Below, piece by piece: positions 53,601 to 63,310 of a stretch of DNA of 64,000 bases. The notes beneath the pieces were generated by a model. It worked only from the letters and a program-made list of their open reading frames with translations, made no database searches and was not told where the DNA came from. Location of the stretch: contig NZ_PTJS01000001.1 in the NCBI RefSeq assembly GCF_002941025.1, positions 744,001 to 808,000 of the forward strand, in the 5' to 3' direction. How positions within the stretch are numbered: position 1 is the stretch's first letter; each line of letters opens with the position of its first letter. Source of the stretch: Streptomyces sp. QL37 (GTDB lineage: Bacteria; Actinomycetota; Actinomycetes; Streptomycetales; Streptomycetaceae). The translations under genes and the position numbers were made by a program.

Positions 53601-56600
53601 AGGCGACGACCGTCCAGCTGGCCTTCGCGCCGGAGGAGGCCGGGTTCACCATCGCCTCCCTCGCCGGTTCCGGGACCGGGGCTCCGGACCGTACGGTCCA
53701 CGCGAGCGGGGTCGTCCGCACCGGGCAGCCACGCCGGCTCGCGGAACCGCTGGACACGGACGCGGTACGGGCGCGGGCGGGGCGTCGGCTCGACCGGGAG
53801 GCGTGCTACGGCGAGCTGGCGGCGCTCGGCTACCACTACGGCCCGGCGTTCCGGGCGATCGGCGAGGTGTGGACGGCGCCCGGCGAGGCGCTGTCGCTGA
53901 TCCGGCCCACCCCGGGCATGGGCGACGGGGCCGCGGACTGCCATGTGCACCCCGTGCTCCTGGACGCCTGCTTCCAGACCATGCTCACTGCGATGACGCC
54001 GGACGACGGCCGGTCCGCCGGGATCCGGCTGCCCGTCGGCATCGCGGAGCTGCGGCTGGACGCGGTCGGCGACCGGGCCCTGTGGGCGCACGCGACGGTG
54101 ACCGCGGAGAGCGACGAGGAACTGGTCGGCGACCTCGCCCTGTACGCCGAGGACGGGACGCCGCTCGGCCGGATCAGCGGCTTCCGCGCGGCGGCGGTGG
54201 ACCGGGTGGCCTCCTCGGTGAAGCTCGGCACCATCGACGGCTGGCTGGCCGAGGTGGTCTGGGAGGAGACGCCCACCGAGGCACCGGAGGACGGCGGGGC
54301 CGCCGAGGGGACCGGGGGCGGTCCCGACGGCTCCCCCGCGCCCGACCTGGTGGTCTTCGCCGACGAGGGCGGGCTCGGCGCGCGGATGGCCGAGGCGGTC
54401 GTGGCGCGCGGCGGGCGGTGCCGGCTGGTCCGCCCGGGCAGCCGATACCGGAGCGGGGCCCGGCACATGACCGTGCGACCCGATTCGGCGGCCGATCTGC
54501 GCAGGCTGTTCGACGAACTCGGGCCGGGGTTCGGAGCCGTGGTGCATCTGTGGAACCTCGATCTGCCCCCGCTGGACACGGTCGGCGCGGCGGACCTCGA
54601 CGGGATCGGCACGGTCGGCGGCTACTCGCTCGCCCTGCTCGCCCAGGTGCTGCCCGAGGCGTGCCCGCAGGGGCGCCTGCACATCGTCACCCGGGGGGCC
54701 CAGGCGGTGGTGCCGGGCGAGCCGGTGGAGCCGTTCGGCGCGCCCGCCTGGGGCATCGGCCGGGTGCTGTGGCAGCAGGAGCTCACCGGTCACAGCGGCA
54801 AACTGATCGATCTCGACCCGGCCGGGGGTCCCGGCGAGGCCGAGGTGCTGCTGCGCGCGCTCACGGCGGACGACGGCGAGGGCGAGATCGCGCTGCGGTC
54901 CGGGCGGCGGCACCTCAGCCGGCTGCGTCCGCCCGCGGGGCTGACCCGTCCGCTGCCGCTGCGGCTGCGCGCGGACGGCGCCTATCTGGTCACGGGCGCG
55001 TTCGGGGCGCTGGGGCGGCTGCTCTGCCGCACCCTGGTACGGCGCGGGGCCCGGCGCCTGGTCCTGCTCGGCCGCACCGGCGTGCCGGAGCGCGGTGCGT
55101 GGCGGGGGCTCGATCCGGGCGGCCCCGAGGGGCGGCGGGTCGCGTTCCTGCGCGAGCTCGAAGCGCTCGGCGCGGAGGTGCTGGTCGCCGCGGTGGACGT
55201 GACCGACGCGGCGGCCATGGAGAGCTGGCTGGCCGGGCGTCGGGCCGCCGGTCTGCCGCCGGTGCGGGGCGTGTTCCACCTCGCGGGACAGGTGCGGGAC
55301 GTCCTGCTGCCGTCGTTGGACCGCGAAGCGTTCGACGCGGGCTACGGGCCGAAGGTGCACGGCGGGTACCTGCTGCACCGGCTGCTGCGCGACGAGCCGG
55401 TCGAGCACTTCGTACTGTTCGCGTCGGTCGCCTCGCTGCTGACCACGGCCGGTCAGGTCAACTACGCGGCCGGTAACGCGTTCCTGGACGCGCTCGCCCA
55501 TCACCGCCGGGCGCTCGGTCTGCCCGCGCTGAGCCTGGACTGGGGGCCGTGGGCCACCGGCATGATCGAGGAGCTCGGGCTGGTCGCCCACTACCGGGAC
55601 GCGCGCGGGATGAGCTCGCTGGCGCCGGAGGCGGGCATGGCGGTCCTGGAGCGGGTGATCGGGCAGGACCGGGCCCAGTTGCTGGTGGCCGCGGTGGTGG
55701 ACTGGCCGGTGTTCCTGTCCTGGTATCCCACCCCGCCGGCGCTGGTGTCGGCGCTCGCCGCCGCGGCGGCGCGGGAGGTCCCGGCGGGGCAGGGCGGCAG
55801 TCTGCTCGACGCGTTCCGCGCCGCCGACGAGGCGGCGCGTACGGCGTTGGTGGCCGAGCGGTTCGCGGCCCTCGCGGCGGGTGTGCTGCGGGTGCGGCCG
55901 GAGCTGGTCGACGCGGACGCCCGGCTCGGCTCGCTCGGTCTGGACTCGCTGCTCGCCATGGAGCTGCGGGCCCGGACCCACACCGAGCTGGGGGTCTCGC
56001 TGCCGGTGGTGGCGCTGCTCAGCAACGGGCCGGTGAGCGAGCTGACCGAGCGGCTGCACGCGGGGCTGACCGAGCTCGCGGCGGCCGGGGGTCCGGTGGC
56101 GGAGACGGCGGTGGAGTTGTTCACCGACGAGGCGTGCTACCCACTCACCCACAACCAGCAGGCCCTGTGGTTCCTCCGGCAGCTCAACCCGGACGGCTTC
56201 GCGTACAACATCGGCGGCGCGGTGGAGGTGCGCGCGGAGCTCGACCCGGAGCTGCTGTTCGATGCCTTCCGGACGCTGATCGCCCGGCATCCGAGCCTGC
56301 GCGTCAACATCACCACCGAGGACGGGCGTCCGGTCCAGCGGGTGCGGCCCGAGGCCGTCGCCGACACCGGTCTTCTCGATGTGTCCGGGCTGCCCTGGGA
56401 CGAGGTCCGCGCCCGGCTGGTGGCGGAGTACCGCAGGCCGTACGACCTGGAGCGGGATCCTCTGGTGCGGCTGCGGCTGTTCCGGCGGGCCCCGGACCGC
56501 TGGGTGCTGATGAAGGCGGTCCACCACATCGTCTCGGACGCGATCTCCACCTTCACCTTCATCGAGGAGCTGTTCGAGGTCTACCACGGACTGCGCACCG

Positions 56601-59600
56601 GCCGGCCGGCGGAGCTGGCCCCGGTCCGGGCCCGCTACCTGGACTTCCTCAACCGGCGGAACCGCTTCCTGGCCGGGCCAGAGGCGCGGCGGATGCTGGA
56701 GTACTGGCGGGAGCACCTGCCGCGGGAGGTCCCGGCGCTCGAACTGCCCACCGACCGGCCGCGCCCGCCGGTGCAGACCGACAACGGCGCCTCCGAGTTC
56801 TTCCAGCTCGACGACGAGCTCAGCGCCCGGGTGCAGACGCTGGCCCGGGAGCACAACGTCACCGTGTTCACGGTGCTGCTCACCGCGTACTACCTGCTGC
56901 TGCACCGCTGGTCGGGGCAGGACGAGATCGTGGTCGGCAGCCCCGTCACCGGGCGCACCGAGGAGGAGTTCGCCTCCGTCTACGGCTACTTCGTCAATCC
57001 GCTGCCGCTGCACGTGAGCCTGGCCGGGGAGCCGTCGGTGGCCGAGCTGCTGGGCCGGGTGCGGGACACGGTCCTCGGGGGCCTCGACAATCAGGAGTAC
57101 CCGTTCGTGCTTGTCGTGGAGCAGTTGGGCCTCCAGCACGACCCGAGCCGCTCGGCGGTCTTCCAGGCGATGTTCATCCTGCTCACCCACAAGGTGGCCG
57201 TGGAGCGCTTCGGGTACACCCTGGATTACATCGAACTCCCGGAGGAAGAGGGGCAGTTCGATGTCACGCTGTCCGCGTACGAGGACCGGTCCGACGGACG
57301 CTTCCACTGCGTGCTGAAGTACAACACCGACCTGTTCGACGCGGCGACGGTGCGTCGGATGGCCGCGCACTACCGGAACCTCCTCGACGGCCTGACCCGC
57401 GCGGAGGGCGAGCGCCCGGCGGGACGGCTGCCGATGCTGGGGGCCGGAGAACGGGAGCGGATCGTCACCGGGTTCGGCGGCGTCGGCCGACGGATCGACC
57501 ACGACGTGCCGGTGCACGAGCTGATCGGGAAGATCGCCGCGCAGTTCCCGGAGGCGGTCGCGGTGTCCGTGCCGGGCGGTCGTCGGCTCGGCTACCGGGA
57601 GCTGGACCAGCGCTCGCGGCGCGTGGCGGCCTCGCTGCGCGAACGCGGCGTGGGCGCCGGGACGGTGGTGGCGGTGCGACTTGCGAAGTCGCCGGAGCTG
57701 GTGATCGCGCTGCTCGCGGTGTGGCGGGCCGGGGGCGCGTATCTGCCGCTGGACCCGGACCACCCGGCGGAGCGGCTGGCCGAGCTGATGGAGAACGCCG
57801 GGGCCACGCTGGTCCTGACCGACGGGCGGCGGGGCCGGGCGGCCCGGCTGCCGGGACGGCCGGTCACCCTCGACGAGCTGGACCGGCCGGGGACCGAGGA
57901 GCGGCCGGAGCCGGCCGTGGGCCTCGACCAGACGGCATACGTGATCCACACCTCGGGTTCCACCGGCCGCCCCAAGGCGGTGCGAATCAGCCACCGCAAC
58001 CTGGCCTCGGTGTTCGTCGCCTGGCAGCAGGAGTACCGGCTGGACACCGACGTCCGGGTGCACCTGCAGATGGCGGGCGTCTCCTTCGACGTGTTCACCG
58101 GCGACCTGGTCCGGGCGCTGTGTTCGGGCGGGACCCTGGTCCTCGTCGACCGGGACCTCCTCTTCGACACCGCACGGCTCTACCGGACCATGCGCGCGGA
58201 GGGCGTGGACTGCGGCGAGTTCGTGCCGTCGGCGGCGCGCGGGCTGCTGGCGCACTGCGAGCGGGAAGGGCTGGGCCTGGAGTTCATGCGCCTGGTGATC
58301 GTCGGCTCGGACGCCTGGCGGGCGGGCGAGCACCGGAGGCTCGTCGCGCTGTGCGGGCCGGGGACCCGGGTGGTCAACTCGTACGGGCTGACCGAGGCCA
58401 CCATCGACAGCGCCTACTACGAGGGGCCGGCGCAGGGGCTGGAGCCGGGCCGGATGATGCCCGTCGGCCGGCCGCTGCCCAACAGCGAGCTGTACGTCCT
58501 CGACCGGCACGGCGAGCCGGTGCCGCCGGGGGTGGCCGGTGAGCTGTGGATCGGCGGCGCCGGCGTCGCCGACCGCTACCTGGGCGATCCGGAGCGGACG
58601 GCCGAGCGGTTCGTGACCCTCGAACCGGGCGGCGAACCCGTACGGCTGTACCGGACGGGGGACCTCGGGCACTGGGACGCGGAGGGGATGCTGCACCTCC
58701 TCGGGCGGGCCGACGGGCAGGTGAAGGTGCGCGGCCACCGGGTGGAGACCGGGGAGATCGAGGCGCGGCTGGCCGCCCGGCCCGAGCTGGCGCAGGTGTG
58801 CGTGACGGTACGGCGGGACGAGACGGGCGAGAACGTGCTGTGCGCCTACTGCGTGCCCGCGCCGGGCGCGGTGGCCGACGCCCGGGAGCTGCGCCGCCAC
58901 CTCGCGGAGCAGCTGCCGACGTATCTGATCCCGGCGCACTTCACGGAGCTGTCCGCGCTGCCGCTGACCGCGAACGGCAAGGTCGATCTCGGCGCGCTGC
59001 CGGAGCCGCGCGCGGAGGCGGGACCGGAGAGGTACGAACCGCCGGTGACGCTGTACGAGACACGGATGGCGGCGCACTGGCGGACGCTGCTCGGGCTGGA
59101 GCGGCCGGGGCTGCGGGACGACTTCTTCGAGGCGGGCGGCAGTTCGATCAAGCTGATCGAGCTGATCCACCACCTGCGGACCGAGTTCAACGCGTCCGTG
59201 CCGGTCGGGCGGCTGTTCCGGACCAGCACCCTGCACGGCATGGCCCGCACCCTGGAGGACGTCGTCACCGGGCGGCTGCCCGGCGCCGAGCCGTACCTGT
59301 GGTTCAACCCGGGCGCGGACCCGGCGGCGACGGTGTTCTGCCTGCCGCCCGCGGGCGGGCACGGGCTGGTGTACCGGCAGCTCGCGGCGCGGCTGCCCGA
59401 ACACCGCTTCGCCGCGTTCAACTACCTGTCGGGTCCGGACAAGGCGGCCCGGTACGCGGATCTGGCCGAGGAGCTGCACCCGGGCGGGCCGTACACGCTG
59501 TTCGGTTACTCCCTCGGCGGCAACCTCGCGTTCGAGATCGCCGGGGAGCTGGAGCGGCGGGGCCGCGCGGTGGACCTCGTGCTGATCATGGACTCGTACC

Positions 59601-59983
59601 GGATCGCCGAGGCCGTCGCCCTCGGCGAGGAGCACCTGGCCGAGTTCGAGGCGGAGCTCGCGGAGCACCTGCGGCGGCACACCGGTTCCGAGATCGTCGC
59701 CCGGGAGACCGTGGAGCAGGCCCGCGAGTACCTGGCGCACTGCGGTGCTCACCCGTCGCTCGGTGTGCTCGGCGCGCCGATCGCGGTGATCTCCGACCAG
59801 GACAAGCTGCTCCGCTTCGCGGCGGACGAGCCCGGCGGCTGGCACGGGGTCACCGCCGGCGGGTGCACCGTACGCGAGGGGCACGGGCGGCACGCCGAGA
59901 TGCTCGACGGCTCGTTCCTCGACGGGAACGCGGAGCTGGTCCGGGCGCTGCTGGCGGGAGGTGCCACGGATGGGCGTGCGTGA
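50657..59983 (+). CDS. ftdB: Hybrid iterative PKS-NRPS for polycyclic tetramate macrolactams
   Basis: A 3108-residue megasynthase. Domains with active residues: KS (10-435; TACSS Cys184, EAHGTS and NIGHTE His); AT (~547-825; GHSTGE Ser637, YHSVRM); DH (~905-1180; ADHRIED His935); KR (~1433-1645; Tyr1603 in QVNYAAGN); ACP (LGLDSL Ser1764); C (~1827-2250; HHIVSDA, Ala instead of Gly); A (~2282-2778; YVIHTSGSTGRPKAV, YRTGDLGHW); PCP (GGSS Ser2830); TE (GYSLGG Ser2952, GHGRHAEML). There is no ER. In known PTM pathways this one enzyme builds two polyene chains iteratively, joins both to ornithine and releases a tetramate. The start ATG at 50657 has no good ribosome site and follows the mosaic spacer. 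Confidence 0.95.
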   Translation: MTDSPSAAHRDKVAIIGIGCRLPGHAGDHRSFWRNLIEGRDCLVPTPADRYDTTTLGSRDRAKPGRLTGGRGGYIDGFDEFDPQFFGISPREAEHMDPQQRKLLEVSWEALEDGGQRPAELAGRDVGVFIGAFTLDYKILQFADLGFETLAAHTATGTMMTMVSNRISHCLDFRGPSVSIDTACSSSLVAVHLACQSLQRGESELALAGGTLLHLAPQYTIAETKGGFLSPDGRSRAFDASADGYVRAEGVGVVALKRLSDALRDGDPVHAVVIGSGVNQDGRTNGITVPSADAQATLIERVCAEAGVTPGSLQYVEAHGTSTPVGDPIEARALGRVLAQGRAPGARCYVGSVKTNIGHTEATAGVAGLIKTALALRHRRIPPHLNLEQPNPAIDFAALPFEIPTAPVDWPEHEGPARAGVNSFGFGGTNAHVLLEEAPPRPPEEPRATARTPTRSVLPLSARHASGPAELAAGVRRELAAGVPLADLGHTLAHRRQHFEERLAVVHSPLGPPGSLDEVLAACERGEQHPRAVRGRLREPGGQRLVWVFTGMGPQWWGMGRELLDAEPVFREAVERCDREVRRQAGWSLLDELTRPEAESRMAETWLAQPANFAVQAGLAALWEHHGVRPDAVVGHSTGEIAAFHQAGVYGLEDAVRIALARSALQHRLAGTGAMLAANLSEEEAERLVRPYRDHVSVAAVNSPASVTLSGDRDTLGELAGRLEREQVFARFLDVEVPYHSVRMDPIEAELHEALAGIAPRAAGLPLYLTAREGRARGPELDAAYWWENVRRPVRFRAAVDRLVDDGYTLFLEIGPHPVLGHSIRESLEGRAVEGVTLPSIRRREDEPERFARSLAELYTLGVDVDWSVLQPVGRPVPLPGYPWQRERYWVEPAPVEQIRLGRLDHPLLGRRTSALQPTWESRLDTERLPYLADHRIEDSTVFPAAGYLEMAAQAVRALTGGDTATLADVEFSRALFLPDGEATTVQLAFAPEEAGFTIASLAGSGTGAPDRTVHASGVVRTGQPRRLAEPLDTDAVRARAGRRLDREACYGELAALGYHYGPAFRAIGEVWTAPGEALSLIRPTPGMGDGAADCHVHPVLLDACFQTMLTAMTPDDGRSAGIRLPVGIAELRLDAVGDRALWAHATVTAESDEELVGDLALYAEDGTPLGRISGFRAAAVDRVASSVKLGTIDGWLAEVVWEETPTEAPEDGGAAEGTGGGPDGSPAPDLVVFADEGGLGARMAEAVVARGGRCRLVRPGSRYRSGARHMTVRPDSAADLRRLFDELGPGFGAVVHLWNLDLPPLDTVGAADLDGIGTVGGYSLALLAQVLPEACPQGRLHIVTRGAQAVVPGEPVEPFGAPAWGIGRVLWQQELTGHSGKLIDLDPAGGPGEAEVLLRALTADDGEGEIALRSGRRHLSRLRPPAGLTRPLPLRLRADGAYLVTGAFGALGRLLCRTLVRRGARRLVLLGRTGVPERGAWRGLDPGGPEGRRVAFLRELEALGAEVLVAAVDVTDAAAMESWLAGRRAAGLPPVRGVFHLAGQVRDVLLPSLDREAFDAGYGPKVHGGYLLHRLLRDEPVEHFVLFASVASLLTTAGQVNYAAGNAFLDALAHHRRALGLPALSLDWGPWATGMIEELGLVAHYRDARGMSSLAPEAGMAVLERVIGQDRAQLLVAAVVDWPVFLSWYPTPPALVSALAAAAAREVPAGQGGSLLDAFRAADEAARTALVAERFAALAAGVLRVRPELVDADARLGSLGLDSLLAMELRARTHTELGVSLPVVALLSNGPVSELTERLHAGLTELAAAGGPVAETAVELFTDEACYPLTHNQQALWFLRQLNPDGFAYNIGGAVEVRAELDPELLFDAFRTLIARHPSLRVNITTEDGRPVQRVRPEAVADTGLLDVSGLPWDEVRARLVAEYRRPYDLERDPLVRLRLFRRAPDRWVLMKAVHHIVSDAISTFTFIEELFEVYHGLRTGRPAELAPVRARYLDFLNRRNRFLAGPEARRMLEYWREHLPREVPALELPTDRPRPPVQTDNGASEFFQLDDELSARVQTLAREHNVTVFTVLLTAYYLLLHRWSGQDEIVVGSPVTGRTEEEFASVYGYFVNPLPLHVSLAGEPSVAELLGRVRDTVLGGLDNQEYPFVLVVEQLGLQHDPSRSAVFQAMFILLTHKVAVERFGYTLDYIELPEEEGQFDVTLSAYEDRSDGRFHCVLKYNTDLFDAATVRRMAAHYRNLLDGLTRAEGERPAGRLPMLGAGERERIVTGFGGVGRRIDHDVPVHELIGKIAAQFPEAVAVSVPGGRRLGYRELDQRSRRVAASLRERGVGAGTVVAVRLAKSPELVIALLAVWRAGGAYLPLDPDHPAERLAELMENAGATLVLTDGRRGRAARLPGRPVTLDELDRPGTEERPEPAVGLDQTAYVIHTSGSTGRPKAVRISHRNLASVFVAWQQEYRLDTDVRVHLQMAGVSFDVFTGDLVRALCSGGTLVLVDRDLLFDTARLYRTMRAEGVDCGEFVPSAARGLLAHCEREGLGLEFMRLVIVGSDAWRAGEHRRLVALCGPGTRVVNSYGLTEATIDSAYYEGPAQGLEPGRMMPVGRPLPNSELYVLDRHGEPVPPGVAGELWIGGAGVADRYLGDPERTAERFVTLEPGGEPVRLYRTGDLGHWDAEGMLHLLGRADGQVKVRGHRVETGEIEARLAARPELAQVCVTVRRDETGENVLCAYCVPAPGAVADARELRRHLAEQLPTYLIPAHFTELSALPLTANGKVDLGALPEPRAEAGPERYEPPVTLYETRMAAHWRTLLGLERPGLRDDFFEAGGSSIKLIELIHHLRTEFNASVPVGRLFRTSTLHGMARTLEDVVTGRLPGAEPYLWFNPGADPAATVFCLPPAGGHGLVYRQLAARLPEHRFAAFNYLSGPDKAARYADLAEELHPGGPYTLFGYSLGGNLAFEIAGELERRGRAVDLVLIMDSYRIAEAVALGEEHLAEFEAELAEHLRRHTGSEIVARETVEQAREYLAHCGAHPSLGVLGAPIAVISDQDKLLRFAADEPGGWHGVTAGGCTVREGHGRHAEMLDGSFLDGNAELVRALLAGGATDGRA

Positions 59984-61655
59984 CGGCGGGCCCCGTTGGG
60001 AGGCCCGGCCTCCCGGCGGGCGGCCCCGGGTGATCATCATCGGCGCGGGCATGTCGGGTCTGGCCGCCGGCTGCTACGCGCAGATGAGCGGGCTGGAGAG
60101 CCGCATCTTCGAGAAGCACGTGCTGCCAGGGGGCTGCTGCACCGCCTGGACTCGGCAGGGCTACCTCTTCGACTACTGCATCGACTGGCTGATCGGCACG
60201 GCACCCGGGACCGGGGCGAACGACGTGTGGCGCGAGCTCGGGGCGCTGGACGGGAAGCGGATCACCCATTTCGACCAGTTCAACCGGGTGGTGACGGAGG
60301 ACGGCCGGTCCGTCACGTTCTACAACGACCCGGACCGGCTCCAGAAGCACCTGCTGGAGCTCTCGCCCGGCGACGAGCGCCTGATCCGGGCGTTCTGCCG
60401 GGACCTCAGGCGCTTCGCGGGGCTCGCCCCCCACTGGGAGCTGAAGCCGCCGCCGCTGAAGTCCCTGACGGAGAAGGCGCGAACGCTGCTCTCGATCCTG
60501 CCGGCGTTCCGGCTGTACTGGCGCACCGCGGCCACGCCGATGCGCCGGTTCGCGGACCGCTTCGAGGACCCGCTGCTGCGCCAGGCGTTCCCGAACATGT
60601 TCCTCCAGGAGCTGACCGGCTTCCCGCTGCTCCCCTTCCTCTTCACGATGTCCTGCGCCTTCAACGGCAACGCGGGCTTCCCGGAGGGCGGTTCGCTGGG
60701 TCTGGCCCGGTCGGTGGAGGAGCGGTACACGGGGCTCGGCGGGCACATCGGCTACCGCGCCCGGGTGGAGCGGATCCTCGTCGAGGACGGGCGGGCGGTC
60801 GGCGTACGGCTGCGGGACGGGCAGGAGCACTTCGCCGACCATGTGATCGCGGCCTGCGACGGGCCGACGGTGCTGGACCGGCTGCTGGAGGGGCGGTGGA
60901 GCAGCCCGCACACCGAGCGGCTGTACACGGAGCTGCTGGACCGGCCGGACAACCTGTACCCGGCGGTGGTCTCCGCGTTCGTCGGGATCGACGGCCCGCT
61001 GCCCGCCGGTGAGCCGCACAGCACCACGTACCTCCTCGGTCCGGAGCGGGGCGCGGCGCTGCCGGGGAGCCTCCAGCACAGTCTGGTGGTGCAGCGGCGG
61101 TCCGACTACGCCGACGGCTTCGCGCCGGCCGGGAAGTCGGTGCTGCACTGCACGTACTTCACCGACCACCGGTCCTGGCAGGATCTGCGGAAGGCGGACC
61201 GGCGGGCGTACCGGGAACGCAAGCAGGAGGTCGTCGACTTCCTGCGGGGCTTCCTGGCCGAGCGTCATCCGGGCCTCGAGGAGCGGATCGAGCTGGTGGA
61301 CGTGGCGACGCCGGCGACGACGGAGCGGTACACCGGCAACACCTACGGCAGCATCCTGGCCTGGAAGGCGTTCTCCGAGGCCGACGACGTGTCGACCGCG
61401 CTGGTGGACCGGGACCGGATGCGGCTGCCGGGGCTGAGCGGCTTCTCGATGGCCGGGCAGTGGACCGGGATGGGCGGCCTGATCCGGGCCGCGACCAGCG
61501 GCCGGTACGCGGTCCAGTTCCTCTGCGACGAGCTGGGCCGGGAGTTCCGGGCCTGGCCGAGCGAGGGTGCCGGGCCGTGGCATCCCGGGAAGCTGGGCCG
61601 GCTGCCACTACTCGAACAACGGGGCGACGCCGGGAAGGCGGCGGTGGCCGAATGA
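59970..61655 (+). CDS. ftdC: FAD-dependent phytoene-desaturase-like oxidoreductase, PTM cyclisation
   Basis: A 561-residue flavoprotein of the carotenoid/phytoene dehydrogenase-like family. The FAD site is VIIIGAGMSGLAAGCYAQMS with LPGGCCTAW after it, and the C-terminal FAD segment is MAGQWTGMGGLIRAATSG. In PTM clusters FtdC/FtdD-type proteins close the carbocyclic rings of the polyene tetramate. ATG at 59970 overlaps the ftdB 3' end by 14 nt and has GGGAGG upstream; GTG at 59961 lies too close to that site. Its stop overlaps ftdD (ATGA). The C-terminal ~45 residues are a low-complexity tail. Confidence 0.92.
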   Translation: MGVRDGGPRWEARPPGGRPRVIIIGAGMSGLAAGCYAQMSGLESRIFEKHVLPGGCCTAWTRQGYLFDYCIDWLIGTAPGTGANDVWRELGALDGKRITHFDQFNRVVTEDGRSVTFYNDPDRLQKHLLELSPGDERLIRAFCRDLRRFAGLAPHWELKPPPLKSLTEKARTLLSILPAFRLYWRTAATPMRRFADRFEDPLLRQAFPNMFLQELTGFPLLPFLFTMSCAFNGNAGFPEGGSLGLARSVEERYTGLGGHIGYRARVERILVEDGRAVGVRLRDGQEHFADHVIAACDGPTVLDRLLEGRWSSPHTERLYTELLDRPDNLYPAVVSAFVGIDGPLPAGEPHSTTYLLGPERGAALPGSLQHSLVVQRRSDYADGFAPAGKSVLHCTYFTDHRSWQDLRKADRRAYRERKQEVVDFLRGFLAERHPGLEERIELVDVATPATTERYTGNTYGSILAWKAFSEADDVSTALVDRDRMRLPGLSGFSMAGQWTGMGGLIRAATSGRYAVQFLCDELGREFRAWPSEGAGPWHPGKLGRLPLLEQRGDAGKAAVAE

Positions 61656-63310
61656 CCAGAAGGACCATGCTGATCGTCGGCGGAGGGCTCGGCGGGCTCT
61701 CCACCGGCTGCTACGCCCAGATGAACGGCTATCGCAGCAGAGTGCTGGAGATGCACGAGATCCCGGGCGGCTCCTGCACGGCCTGGGACCGGGGCGACTT
61801 CACCCTCGACTGCTGTGTGAGCTGGCTGCTCGGCAGCGGGCCGGGCAACGAGATGCACCAGATCTGGCTGGAGCTCGGCGCGCTCCAGGGCAAGCGGATG
61901 CGCAACTTCGACGTGTTCAACACGGTGCGCGGCCGGGACGGACGGGCGGTCCACTTCTACTCCGATCCGGACCGCCTCGAAGCGCACCTGCTCGCCCTCT
62001 CCCCCGGCGACGCCCGGGTGATCCGCGACTTCTGCGCCGGGCTGCGGACCTTCCGCAAGGCACTGGCCCGCTACCCGTTCCTCACCCCGGTCGGGCTCAT
62101 GGGCCGCCTGGAGCGCTGGCGGATGCTGGCGTCCCTGGTCCCCTACTTCAACGTGATCCGGCGCTCCATCGGCACGCTGATGCGGGACTACTCGCAGCGC
62201 TTCCGGGACCCGCTGCTGCGCGAGGCGTTCAACTTCATCCTGTACGAGAAGCATCCCAACTTCCCCGTGCTGCCGTTCTACTTCCAGCTCGCGGCGCACG
62301 CCGACGCCTCGGCCGGTGTCCCCGAGGGCGGCTCGCTGGGCCTGGCCCGCTCGGTCGAGGAGCGCTACCGGGGGCTCGGCGGCGAGGTCATGTACAACGC
62401 CAGGGTCGTGGAGATCCTGGTGGAGAACGACCGGGCGGCCGGGGTCCGGCTGAGTGACGGCACGGAGCTGCGGGCGGACATCGTGGTCTCCGCCTGCGAC
62501 GGGCGCACCACGCTCCTCGACCTGCTGAAGGGCCGCTACCTCACCGACACGTACCGGGAGCTGTACACCCGGACCATCACGGAACCCGACATGGTCTTCC
62601 CCGGCTACCTCACGGTCTTCCTGGGGCTGCGCCGGCCCTTCCCGGACGGCGAGCCCTGCACCACGTACCTCCTGGAGGACGCGGTCGCGCAGCGGCTCAC
62701 CGGCATCCGGCACCCCAGCGTCAACGTGCAGTTCCGCAGCCGCCACTACCCGGAGCTGTCGCCGCCGGGCACCTCCGTGGTGTACGCCACGTACTTCTGC
62801 GACATCGCGCCGTGGCGGGAGCTGAGCACCGGTCCCGAGCAGTTCACCCGGATCCGCCGCGGCGAGGAGCTGCACACGCTGCCGGTCGGGCGCGGGCGCG
62901 ACTACCAGCGGGCCAAACGGCAGGTGCGGGACACGATCGTGGACTTCCTCGACGAGCGGCACCCCGGGCTGCGGGACGCGATCGTGGTGCGGGACGTGTC
63001 CACCCCGCTCACCCAGGTCCGCTACACCGGCAACTACGACGGCACGGTACTCGGCTGGCAGCCGTTCGTGGACAGCGGCGAGACCGTGGAGCAGGAGGTC
63101 AAGCGTCACGGTCCGGGACTACCGGGGCTCGCGGACTTCTATCTGTCCGGCGTCTGGGCCACCACCGGCGGCCTGATCCGGGCCGCGGCCTCGGGACGGC
63201 ACGTCATGCACTTCGTCTGCCGCGACGACGGGCGGCCGTTCACCGCCTCCGTCGACGACAGCGCCCCTCTCCCCGTACAACTCATCGAACCCGCAGGAGC
63301 GACCCCGTGA
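61652..63310 (+). CDS. ftdD: FAD-dependent phytoene-desaturase-like oxidoreductase, PTM cyclisation
   Basis: A 552-residue paralogue of the preceding protein, with FAD motif MLIVGGGLGGLSTGCYAQMN (residues 6-25), IPGGSCTAWDRGD and the C-terminal GVWATTGGLIRAAASGRHV. Shared blocks such as EGGSLGLARSVEERY show the two genes arose by duplication. It is expected to form a ring set complementary to FtdC. ATG at 61652 overlaps the ftdC stop, and its own stop overlaps the next gene as GTGA, so ftdB-ftdE form one translationally coupled unit. Confidence 0.92.
   Translation: MTRRTMLIVGGGLGGLSTGCYAQMNGYRSRVLEMHEIPGGSCTAWDRGDFTLDCCVSWLLGSGPGNEMHQIWLELGALQGKRMRNFDVFNTVRGRDGRAVHFYSDPDRLEAHLLALSPGDARVIRDFCAGLRTFRKALARYPFLTPVGLMGRLERWRMLASLVPYFNVIRRSIGTLMRDYSQRFRDPLLREAFNFILYEKHPNFPVLPFYFQLAAHADASAGVPEGGSLGLARSVEERYRGLGGEVMYNARVVEILVENDRAAGVRLSDGTELRADIVVSACDGRTTLLDLLKGRYLTDTYRELYTRTITEPDMVFPGYLTVFLGLRRPFPDGEPCTTYLLEDAVAQRLTGIRHPSVNVQFRSRHYPELSPPGTSVVYATYFCDIAPWRELSTGPEQFTRIRRGEELHTLPVGRGRDYQRAKRQVRDTIVDFLDERHPGLRDAIVVRDVSTPLTQVRYTGNYDGTVLGWQPFVDSGETVEQEVKRHGPGLPGLADFYLSGVWATTGGLIRAAASGRHVMHFVCRDDGRPFTASVDDSAPLPVQLIEPAGATP

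Noticed and set aside
50666..60052. Minus-strand open frame of over 3000 codons opposite ftdB
   Set aside because: Shadow of the PKS-NRPS; no domains, and it arises from G/C at third positions.
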